Origin: Verrucomicrobiia bacterium
GTDB lineage: Bacteria > Verrucomicrobiota > Verrucomicrobiia > Limisphaerales > UBA11358
DNA: 64,000 nucleotides
NCBI GenBank assembly: GCA_025451535.1
Contig: JANWKE010000061.1
Location: 1 to 64,000, forward strand
Direction: 5' to 3'
Shown in pieces: positions 1 to 8,427 of this stretch; position 1 is the stretch's first letter; each line of letters opens with the position of its first letter. The notes beneath the pieces were generated by a model. The model saw only the letters and a list, made by a program, of their open reading frames with translations. It made no database searches and was not told the origin of the DNA. Both the position numbers and the translations under genes were made by a program.

Positions 1-725
1 ACGTCCGCCTCGTTCACCGCCACCCAGATTTGCATCTTCGTCAAATCCTCGGCGATGAGGAACAGGCTCGGCGCGTTGAGGCTGGACACGACGGTCTGGC
101 CGATGTTCACACGGCGGTCAATGATCACGCCCGTGACCGGCGATTTGATGATGCAGAAATCCAAATTGCGCTGCGCCTTCTCCAGGTCGGCCCGCGCTTG
201 CGCGATTCCCGATTTGGCAACGGAGACATTGGCTTTGGCGACTTCGTAGTTCGCCTTGGCGGTGTCGTAATCCACCTGCGCAACCAATTTGCTGTCGAAT
301 TATTGCTGCGAGCGTTTCCATTCGGCTGCGGCCTGGTCGAGTCTCGCGCTCATCTGTTCGAGATTGGCGGCGGCGCTCAATTCACCCGCCTTGGCGACCG
401 AGAGATCGGCGGCATAAACCGAGTCGTCAATCTTCGCCAGCATGGCCCCTTTCTCGACCACCGAGTTGTAGTCAATCGTCTGGCCATGGATATCCGTGCC
501 AAAAGTCGTGATGCGCCCGGCGACCTGCGCGCCCACGTCCACCGTTTCACTCGGTTCAATGGTGCCGCTGGAGCTGATGGTGGCCGCGACGTCGCCGCGT
601 TTCACGACCGCCGCGAGCAAGGACAATTTGGAACTTCCCCGTGTGTGCCACCACCAGCCGCCGACGCCGAGACTTAAAACGGCCATGGCGACCGCGACCG
701 CCGGAATTTTCAAAGCGCGTTGCAT
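1..725 (-). pseudogene. HlyD/MacA-like RND efflux periplasmic adaptor, interrupted by in-frame TAA at 300-302 and truncated by the window start
   Basis: ORF 300..725 gives the N-terminal adaptor half (VKRGDVAATISSSGTIEPSETVDVGAQVAGRI). The same frame reopens directly after the TAA: FDSKLVAQVDYDTAKANYEVAKANVSVAKSGIAQARADLEKAQRNLDFCIIKSPVTGVIIDRRVNIGQTVVSSLNAPSLFLIAEDLTKMQIWVAVNEAD, a typical MacA-family sequence. Confidence 0.8.
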
Positions 726-870
726 GAGTCACAAAAGTTCGGTTGCGTCCGGGACCAACCGCGTTCAGAGCGGTGCCCGTTGGCCACGAGGTTCAGCCAT
801 CGCCGACACGCGGCCGGCCGGCCCGATCGGCTGCCGCTCGCCAACGAAAGACCCAAAGCCTCACTGCCGG

Positions 871-1917
871 TCACTTCCCCGTAGACTCCTCCATCCCGTA
901 GACCAGGATTTTGAAGCTGTCGGGGATCATCGGCGGGCGGCGGCGTTCGCCATTGGCCGATTCCGGCAGCGGGCCAAATTTGGCGGTGGGCAGGTAGATC
1001 CTGTGCGTCGTGGGATCCAGCGCCATCGTCCGCGCTCCTGGCTCGGTTTTCAAAACCTGAACGACGGTGAGTTTGTCCGGCGACTCTTCCTTCGCAATGG
1101 TGACGGTCGCGGATCGGCCGCACGAGGCAAACGCCAGCTGCGTGCCGGGATCAAACTCCGCGCCATCCACGCCTTCGCCGATGGGCGCCGTCCCGAGCAC
1201 TTTCCCGCTGGTGCTGTCCATCATCACCATCAGCCGGTTGTCGCAACCCATGAACAGCCGGTGATTTTTCGAGTCAACCGCGATGCCCGAGGCAGACTCG
1301 CCCGGCGCAATCGGCCAGCGGTTCACAACCTGATGCGTTTTGGTGTCAATCGCGGCGACTTCGCTTTTGTCTTCGAGGTTGTCAAAAACCCGGTTGGATT
1401 CCGGATCGGCCCCGGCAAATTCCGGCTTGCCACCGAGCGGAATTGTGGCAACCACCTTGCCCGAATCGGCGGCGATCACCGTCGCCGACTGGCCGCGCCC
1501 GTTAAACGCATAGACTTCATTTTGTCCCGGTTCAAAAAGAATCGCGTCCGGATTGGAACCAGTGTCCGCCCGGGAAATCGTCTGCAACGTTTTCAGGTCA
1601 ACGATGCTGGCCCGGGCCTCCCGGCCATCGCTGACGAACCCGCGGTTCAATTTCGGCGCGATGGCAATATCATGGACGCCGGGTGTGTTGGTGATTTCGC
1701 CGATGACCGCGTCTTTGGCGAGATCGATCACGACGACCCGGTTTCCGTGCGAGACGTACAGGCGTTGAGCGGTTGAATCCACGGTCAGAGCATCCCAGCC
1801 GCCTTCGCCGCCGACAGGGATTTCCTTGATGAAATGATAAGGCCCGTCGGCGCGGCAGACCGCTGCCGTCAGGAGGCCAACGACGCCGAACAACACCGGC
1901 CAGGAATATTTCTTCAT
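871..1917 (-). CDS. YncE-like beta-propeller protein, secreted
   Basis: 348 aa with signal peptide and repeated propeller blades (RLYVSHGNRVVVIDLAKDAVIGEI, LFMGCDNRLMVMMDSTSGKVLGT). Confidence 0.8.
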   Translation of the reverse strand: MKKYSWPVLFGVVGLLTAAVCRADGPYHFIKEIPVGGEGGWDALTVDSTAQRLYVSHGNRVVVIDLAKDAVIGEITNTPGVHDIAIAPKLNRGFVSDGREARASIVDLKTLQTISRADTGSNPDAILFEPGQNEVYAFNGRGQSATVIAADSGKVVATIPLGGKPEFAGADPESNRVFDNLEDKSEVAAIDTKTHQVVNRWPIAPGESASGIAVDSKNHRLFMGCDNRLMVMMDSTSGKVLGTAPIGEGVDGAEFDPGTQLAFASCGRSATVTIAKEESPDKLTVVQVLKTEPGARTMALDPTTHRIYLPTAKFGPLPESANGERRRPPMIPDSFKILVYGMEESTGK

Positions 1918-2166
1918 ATTTTTGTATGCGCTTGAGGTTTTGGTTGGATGGTTGCGTTACTCTTTATGTTTTAAGGCCATGCCGTCAATGTTCATCTGCT
2001 CCGAAATTATCAACCGGATCATGAAACAAGACCATCATGAACTTCGGCTGAATCACACATGACAATTCTGTCATCTGCCGCCGCCGTCGCCAGGCGGGAT
2101 TTCATGGGAAAATCTCGGAAATAATGCTCGACCCTCTCCCGTCATCGCGGTAAAGGTTGCTTCCGC

Positions 2167-2979
2167 ATGAAATCCACGCTCAAATTTTTCAGCGTCCGAA
2201 TTTATTCCACGTGTCTCTTTGCCGTGCTCCTGTGGGCAACCAATGGAAGCCTCACCGTCCTTGCCCAGGAAACCATGCAGACGGCGGCAGTGGCGGATGT
2301 ATCGCAGTATCCAAAGGATCCAACGCTTTTGCCCGGCAAAGGACCGGCGGCAACCTGGAGCGGGCTGCCAAAACTTTGGGCGCAGCGTCATGCCGAGTGG
2401 GCGCGGACAGCCGACAGAGACAAGGGAGCGGTGGTCTTTTTGGGAGATTCCATTACTCAAGGGTGGCACGCGCTGGCCAATGCCTTTCCCCACCTCAAGG
2501 TTGCCAATCGGGGTATCGGGGGCGACACGACGCGCGGCGTATTATACCGCTTGCAAGCCGACGTGCTGGATCTGGATCCCAAAGCCATCGTGCTGCTCAT
2601 TGGCACCAATGACATCGGGAATGGCGCCAAACCCGAGGACGTGGCCGACAACATCGAAGCGATTTTGCAGGAGATAAAGAAATTCAACCCCAATCTGCCG
2701 GTCATCGTTTGCGAGGTGATGCCCCGCGCTGATCGCGGCCAACACCCCGCCGACCGCATTGAAAAGCTCAACGCGTTGGTTGCGGCAGCGATCCAAAACG
2801 ACCCCCAATTCACACTCTGCGATACCTGGAGCAGTTATGCCGATAAAGACGGGGATTGCCCGAAGGACGAATTTCCGGATTTGCTCCATCCCAATGCCAC
2901 TGGTTATGCCAAATGGGCCGCGGCTTTAAAGCCGATTTTAGCGAAATTGAATCTGCCGACCCCGACGCCGGCGCCGTGA
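2167..2979 (+). CDS. SGNH/GDSL-type esterase, secreted
   Basis: Signal peptide; block I FLGDSITQGW, NRGIGGDTT, GTNDIG and C-terminal DLLHPN (Ser/Gly/Asn/His blocks). Confidence 0.88.
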   Translation: MKSTLKFFSVRIYSTCLFAVLLWATNGSLTVLAQETMQTAAVADVSQYPKDPTLLPGKGPAATWSGLPKLWAQRHAEWARTADRDKGAVVFLGDSITQGWHALANAFPHLKVANRGIGGDTTRGVLYRLQADVLDLDPKAIVLLIGTNDIGNGAKPEDVADNIEAILQEIKKFNPNLPVIVCEVMPRADRGQHPADRIEKLNALVAAAIQNDPQFTLCDTWSSYADKDGDCPKDEFPDLLHPNATGYAKWAAALKPILAKLNLPTPTPAP

Positions 2980-2986
2980 CCGTCTT

Positions 2987-3625
2987 TTACTCGGCGAGCG
3001 GCACATGCGCATACAAGGCGATGGCTTGTGCGCGCGAGCGCACGTGAAGTTTTTCGTAAATCCGCCGTATGTAAGTGTTCACGGTCTGCACGCTTAACTC
3101 GAGCGAATCGGCGATTTCCTTATACAGAAAGCCGCGCGCCAGTAATTCGAGCACCTCCTGTTCGCGCGGGGAAAGGCTGGGCGCGCCGGCCGGACCGGCC
3201 ATCTGCCGACAAAAGGACTGCACCACTTTCCGGGCAATGCTGCTGCTCATGGGCGAACCCCCGGCATTAACCTCCTTCAACGCCGCCAGCAACATCTGGC
3301 GCGGCGTTTGTTTCAAGAGGTAGCCGCTGGCGCCCGCCGTCAGCGCCCTGAAGATGTGATTGTCGTCCTCATACACCGTCAGGATTACAAACTGGGTTTG
3401 GGGCAACACCGGTTTCAGCCGCCGGATGCACTCGATGCCGTTCATCCCCGGCAGGTTGATGTCCACAAGTGCGACGGCGGGCTTTTCGCGAGGCAAAGCC
3501 TCCAGCGCGCTCTCGGCGTCGTCATATTCGCCGACACAGTGGAAACCTTCGGCGCGACGAATCCAATCCGCCAGGATTTCCCGGGCCGATACATCGTCTT
3601 CAATGATGGAAATCTTGATACTCAT
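2987..3625 (-). CDS. NarL/LuxR-family response regulator
   Basis: Receiver domain (IIEDDVSAREIL, VALVDINLPGMNG) and C-terminal LuxR HTH (LSPREQEVLELLARGFLYKEIADSLELSVQTVNTYIRRIYEKL). Confidence 0.93.
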   Translation of the reverse strand: MSIKISIIEDDVSAREILADWIRRAEGFHCVGEYDDAESALEALPREKPAVALVDINLPGMNGIECIRRLKPVLPQTQFVILTVYEDDNHIFRALTAGASGYLLKQTPRQMLLAALKEVNAGGSPMSSSIARKVVQSFCRQMAGPAGAPSLSPREQEVLELLARGFLYKEIADSLELSVQTVNTYIRRIYEKLHVRSRAQAIALYAHVPLAE

Positions 3626-3631
3626 GTCATT

Positions 3632-6600
3632 CTATTGTAACTCGTCTGGCGGAAAAGGCGTGTCACGATTTTTAGCGACAGACACGGGAACTTCGTCTGT
3701 CCCGCTTTTGGGCACCGGCGTACTGGTTCCGCTGGCCGGGGGTTGGTCGGACAACACCGGTACCACGAATTGCACCCGGGTTCCGTGCCCGGGCGCGCTT
3801 TGAATCTCGCAAAGGCCGCCAATTTTTTCCAGGCGCCGCCGCATGTTCGCCAGGCCATGGCCGCGCGCGATCCGGTCGGGCTCCCGCCGTGCCGTCGGCT
3901 CCAGGGCTTCGGTCGAAAAACCCCTGCCGTTGTCCTGAATGGCCAGAACAAAAGAGTCCGGCTGGACAGTCAGGGTAACGGAAACCTCCGACGCGGCGGC
4001 GTGCTTGATCACATTGTTCAATGCCTCCTTGAACGCGAGGAACAGGTTGTGGCGCACCTCGGCGGTCACCGGCCACGGCGGCAGTTGCAGGGGCAAATCC
4101 AGACGGCAACGAATGGCGAGCGAGCCGAGAAAATCCTGGGAGAATTTTCCCAGGTAGTTGGCCAGGCTGTCGAGCGTGTCGTGCTCTGGATTGACCGCCC
4201 AGACAATTTCATCCAGCGCGCGGGTCAGTTCGCGCGCGGTGTCATAAATCCGGTTCAACTGGCCGGCCGCCTGTCCCGGGTTATGCAATTCGCCCTGGGC
4301 GGACTGGCTGAGCAGCGAGATGCGCGTCAGGTTGGCGCCGAGGTTGTCATGGATGTCCCGCGCAATGCGCGTGCGCTCGCGTTCGACGGCGCGCTGGCGC
4401 TCGAGGCGTTCGAGTTTTCCGTACATCCGGCGGCGGGTGATCCACAACACGCCACCGGTCAACAGCGCCGCCGCCGACACGCCGGCCGTAATGCGGAACC
4501 ACCAGGTCTGCCAGAAATAGGGCCGAACCATGAATGCCAGCGTCGCGCCGGCGGAGTTCCAGATGCCATCGCTGTTGCAAGCCGTGACCTGGAACTGGTA
4601 GCTGCCCGGCGGGATGTAACTGTAGATCACGGTCCGTTTTGTCCCGGCATCCGTCCACTCGTGCTCCAGGCCCTGCAGCCGGTACTTGAAACTGACCTTT
4701 TCAGGTGCGACGAAACTCAGGCCGGCGTAGCGAAACTCAAACCGCCGCCGTCCGGGCGGAATGCGCACGGAACTGCCCGCGCGGTCCAGGCCGGTTACGG
4801 GCTGTCCGTCCACGAGCATTTTCTCGATGAGCACCGGCGGGGGCAGTTGGTTGACTTTGATATTATTCGGGTCCAGGCCGACCGGCCCTTTGCTGGTGGA
4901 AAACCACAGCCGGCCATCGTCCGTCCAGCAGCTGGAAGGCTGGAAGCCGCCGGAGCCTTCCAGGGTTGGCATTCCATCCCCCGTACCGTAAACCAGGGCA
5001 TGCACCATCGCTGTCCGTCCGTCGGCGCACTGATTTAAGTCCGCGTTTTGAATTCTGAAGATTCCGCCATGTGAACTGATCCAAAAATTGCCCCGGTTAT
5101 CCTGATCGATGCCGCAAATGAAATTGCTCGGCAGTCCCTGCGCCATGGCGATCGTCGAAAAATGGCCGTTTTGAAAACGGTCCAGGCCGCCGCCATAGGT
5201 GCCGATCCACAATGCGCCATTGGTGTCCAGGTGCAGGCACTGGACAAAATCGCTGGAGATGCCGTCCTGACTCCGGAATTGTTTCACGGCCCCGTTTTGC
5301 AGCCGGCCCAGCCCGCCGCCCATCATGCCAAACCACAATGTCCCGTCCGGGGCCTCGGCGAGGGCCCGCACGTCCGGCAAAATCAGTCCGTTTTCCGCTC
5401 CGTAGTGGGTAATGGTTCCAGCCTGATAACGGAGCAGGCCGGTGTCGGTTCCGAGCCAGGTCACGCCGTCCCTTCCGTGCAGGATGGCCAGCATCGGACT
5501 GCTCAGGTCGGCGAGCGCGGGCACGCGAACGAAACGGTTGCTTTGTTCGATGGACAGCCCACCTCCCCAGGTGCCCACCCAAAGGCGGTTTTGAGAGTCT
5601 TCCGAAACCGACCAGACAAACGGATTCGGCAAACCGTTGCTGTTTCCAAAGTGCGTCCACTGGCCCGCTTGCTGGCGATACAAACCCGCGCCCTCGGTGC
5701 CAATCCACATGGCTCCATTGCGGGCGCAGGTGATGGAAAGCACGTTGGCGCCCTGCCAGTCATCCGGTGCATTCAAGGTGGTGACCCGGCTGGGACGCAA
5801 CGCTACCAGGCCGCCAGTGCCGGTGCCCACCCACAACGTTCCCTCGCGGTCCTCGCACAACGTGCGCACCCAGTTGTTGGGGAATCGGTGGGCGCGGTCG
5901 AAGTGGACCACGCCGCGTTGTGGAAAAATCAGGAAGAGTCCATTTTCCAGGGTTCCCACCGCCAGACCACCTGAATTTATTTCCAACATGGTGGTGACGG
6001 AACTTGAACCCAACGGGCTTTGACCAAAGTCCTCGGTCCGGTTTCCATTCCATTTCAGCAAGCGGTCCTGGGTGATAATCCAAAGGCTGCCATCGCGACT
6101 GTGGCAAATCCATTTCACATAATCCGAGGATTGCAGTCCCAGGGGCAAAGCAACCGTTCGGCCGCGGGCGAATGTGTAAACCTGGCCATTGCTATCCACC
6201 GCTATCGTCCCGTCGGGCGCTTGCGTCATGGCCAGCACGGTAACGGCACCGCCGGTGTTGGCGGCGGTAATCGTCTGGCCGTCAAGGGACGCCAGTTTTC
6301 CGTCCGGATTGAGGAGCCAGATCTCGTCGGAAGCATCGGCGCCGATCTCCTGGATTTTTTTGCTTTCCCACGGAGGATGGAACGGCACCGCATAAAAATG
6401 GCCGTCCTGGTAACGCGTCAGTTCTCCGCTTTCACAACCAATCCACATGTTTCCATCGGCGTCTTCAAACAGGCTGGTGATCCGGCTGCTGCGCATTTCG
6501 GGCGTGTTGCTGTTGTCAAAGGTGGTGAAATTGACCCCGTCAAATCGCGCCAAACCATCGTAAGTCGCCAGCCAGAGATAACCGTCGCGCGTTTGGACGA

Positions 6601-6808
6601 TGGCGGTGACGGCGTTGTTGGGCAACCCGTCGCGCGTCTGCCAGACTCGCGTGAAATACTCCGGCAAGTTGGTCGTTTCGGCGCAAACCGTTTGATGAAA
6701 ATACAATCCCGCGAGCAGAATTAAGGGCGTTGACATGCCGAAAGCGCGCAATCGCCTGAACGTTGCGCCGAAGAAATTGAAAGAAAGTCTGGCCGGCGCG
6801 GATTTCAT
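3632..6808 (-). CDS. Reg_prop (two-component propeller) / Y_Y_Y sensor histidine kinase with HisKA_3 and HATPase
   Basis: 1058 aa; repeated propeller motifs (TRDGLPNNAVTAIVQTRDGYLWLAT, EDADGNMWIG), Y_Y_Y-like segment, TM, HisKA_3 RTRIARDIHDNLGANLTRI and HATPase NGRGF. Encoded directly upstream of the response regulator. Confidence 0.93.
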   Translation of the reverse strand: MKSAPARLSFNFFGATFRRLRAFGMSTPLILLAGLYFHQTVCAETTNLPEYFTRVWQTRDGLPNNAVTAIVQTRDGYLWLATYDGLARFDGVNFTTFDNSNTPEMRSSRITSLFEDADGNMWIGCESGELTRYQDGHFYAVPFHPPWESKKIQEIGADASDEIWLLNPDGKLASLDGQTITAANTGGAVTVLAMTQAPDGTIAVDSNGQVYTFARGRTVALPLGLQSSDYVKWICHSRDGSLWIITQDRLLKWNGNRTEDFGQSPLGSSSVTTMLEINSGGLAVGTLENGLFLIFPQRGVVHFDRAHRFPNNWVRTLCEDREGTLWVGTGTGGLVALRPSRVTTLNAPDDWQGANVLSITCARNGAMWIGTEGAGLYRQQAGQWTHFGNSNGLPNPFVWSVSEDSQNRLWVGTWGGGLSIEQSNRFVRVPALADLSSPMLAILHGRDGVTWLGTDTGLLRYQAGTITHYGAENGLILPDVRALAEAPDGTLWFGMMGGGLGRLQNGAVKQFRSQDGISSDFVQCLHLDTNGALWIGTYGGGLDRFQNGHFSTIAMAQGLPSNFICGIDQDNRGNFWISSHGGIFRIQNADLNQCADGRTAMVHALVYGTGDGMPTLEGSGGFQPSSCWTDDGRLWFSTSKGPVGLDPNNIKVNQLPPPVLIEKMLVDGQPVTGLDRAGSSVRIPPGRRRFEFRYAGLSFVAPEKVSFKYRLQGLEHEWTDAGTKRTVIYSYIPPGSYQFQVTACNSDGIWNSAGATLAFMVRPYFWQTWWFRITAGVSAAALLTGGVLWITRRRMYGKLERLERQRAVERERTRIARDIHDNLGANLTRISLLSQSAQGELHNPGQAAGQLNRIYDTARELTRALDEIVWAVNPEHDTLDSLANYLGKFSQDFLGSLAIRCRLDLPLQLPPWPVTAEVRHNLFLAFKEALNNVIKHAAASEVSVTLTVQPDSFVLAIQDNGRGFSTEALEPTARREPDRIARGHGLANMRRRLEKIGGLCEIQSAPGHGTRVQFVVPVLSDQPPASGTSTPVPKSGTDEVPVSVAKNRDTPFPPDELQ

Positions 6809-6939
6809 GGATTTGCAGTTTGCGGCTCAAAGAAATGCTGCGCAAGTCAAACCTGAACTGCCTGCATAGACAAGCATTCAGCACATTGATGGCCACCGGC
6901 ACCGGACTGGCTGCCTTTTTTCCACTTGGCTTTGATCCC

Positions 6940-7313
6940 GGCTGGATGCGCATCAACGGCGAGGCGATTTACGGCACGCGACCGCGGAAAGTATTCGGCG
7001 AAGGGGCGCATGCGGCCAACGGTGGCGCTTTCGCCGGCCAGAGCACGGGCGAGTTGGACCCCCGACATTCGCTTCCCCCGCAACCAGCGCGGTGATGTGG
7101 TCCCTGGGCTGACTTGAGGGCAACATTGTGATCAAAAGTCCCGGCGCCGCTTCCGCCGCTCGGCCCGGTAAGGTGGAAAACGTCGAAATCTTCGGCTACG
7201 AATAAGAGCTGGCATGGACCCGGTCGGCCGAATCGCTCACGCTCAAAAAGCCCGCGTCAGAGTCCTGCGTGGCCATTGCGCTCAATCAAGGTCAGGGTCG
7301 CATGAATATTTAA
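6940..7313 (+). pseudogene. GH29 alpha-L-fucosidase C-terminal remnant
   Basis: Collinear fragments in three frames: GWMRINGEAIYGTRPRKVFGEG (frame of 6940), DIRFPRNQRGDVV (frame of 6926), WSLG*LEGNIVIKSPG...GKVENVEIFGYE*ELAWTRSAESLTLKKPASESCVAIALNQ (stops TGA 7110-7112 and TAA 7203-7205). Order matches GH29 C-termini. Confidence 0.75.
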
Positions 7314-7524
7314 ACTCGTTTGCCGAGGAGGTAAAAAAAACGGCTTAATATTTTCATTTGCAACAGGTTGTAATGTTCAATGGCAACAGATTGTTATGGT
7401 TTCACATCAGAGTTTAATCCATGCGCTTGTACCACATTTTGGTGACAAGACATTTCTGAACAGTCGTGTATATTAAAGGCACCAGTCAGCACCAAATAAA
7501 CTAAATAAAACACACAAAAATCCT

Positions 7525-8223
7525 ATGAAACGGAAAGCAGTACTCTCTTTGGGAATCGCCACAGTCGCCCTTGGTCTTGGAGCAATTCAAGCGCAAGGTC
7601 AGTCGGTTACTTTTAATTTCGCCGATAACACCGCTGACGGTTGGGTGGAATCAGGATTCGGCAATAGCCCTGCCGCCTCAGTCGTTAGCATCGGTGGCAT
7701 CAATTATGTCAGCATTATTATGCAGGGCGGTTACCAGTCCGGAAGCGTTAATTCCAGCATTGTTAGTGGTGCCCCTGCCGCCAGCTTCACCGCTGCGATG
7801 GCTGCCGCCTTTGCGAACCCGGCCGGCTACCAACTGACTTATGACTGGTACGTTGATACGTCATCCCCCATTAGCGCTGGTACTTACCTCCAGCTTGGCT
7901 CGTATGCCAACGCGGGCAGCGGCTTCTACGGCCAGACGGGAACCCCTAGCGCTTACGAACCCCAGTTGAATGGCACCCAGTTGGCCAGCGGCGGTATCTT
8001 CTTTGGCAGCGTGACGGTTCCTTTCACTGCGTACGGTACCGACCCGAACGGCCCGGAAACTTATGCCCGACTGGGATTCATTTTAAATGGCGATGGTACG
8101 GGGGTTACCGTGGACTATACCGACATCAGCATCACCCAGGTTGTTCCCGAACCGGCCACGCTGGCTATGTGCGGAATGGGTTTGCTCGGTGGTTTGCTCG
8201 CACTGCGCCGCCGCAGCAGCTAA
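7525..8223 (+). CDS. PEP-CTERM sorting-domain protein
   Basis: Signal peptide and C-terminal VPEPATLAMCGMGLLGGLLALRRRSS. Confidence 0.92.
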   Translation: MKRKAVLSLGIATVALGLGAIQAQGQSVTFNFADNTADGWVESGFGNSPAASVVSIGGINYVSIIMQGGYQSGSVNSSIVSGAPAASFTAAMAAAFANPAGYQLTYDWYVDTSSPISAGTYLQLGSYANAGSGFYGQTGTPSAYEPQLNGTQLASGGIFFGSVTVPFTAYGTDPNGPETYARLGFILNGDGTGVTVDYTDISITQVVPEPATLAMCGMGLLGGLLALRRRSS

Positions 8224-8252
8224 AACTAAAAGTACATTTAATTCTCATAGCG

Positions 8253-8281
8253 ACCCCGGCTTGCGCCGGGGTTCTTTTTTT
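8253..8281 (+). terminator. Rho-independent terminator
   Basis: Perfect 8-bp stem accccggc-ttgc-gccggggt followed by a T-rich tract (tctttttttt), about 30 bp after the PEP-CTERM stop. Confidence 0.9.
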
Positions 8282-8427
8282 GCGCCGTCACGTTTCGACG
8301 TCTTTCCGCCGAGCGGAGGCGACATAGCGGACGGGCTTTCGCTGCGCATGGTTCCGGGCGTCCATGGACTCTTTCTTCTCAGCAAGCCAGCTTGAGCCGA
8401 TTCCCGAGTTCGTTTAATCTGCACGGA

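Noticed and set aside
496-1776. 426-aa ORF on + strand opposite the YncE-like gene
   Set aside because: Shadow ORF, no domain-like sequence.
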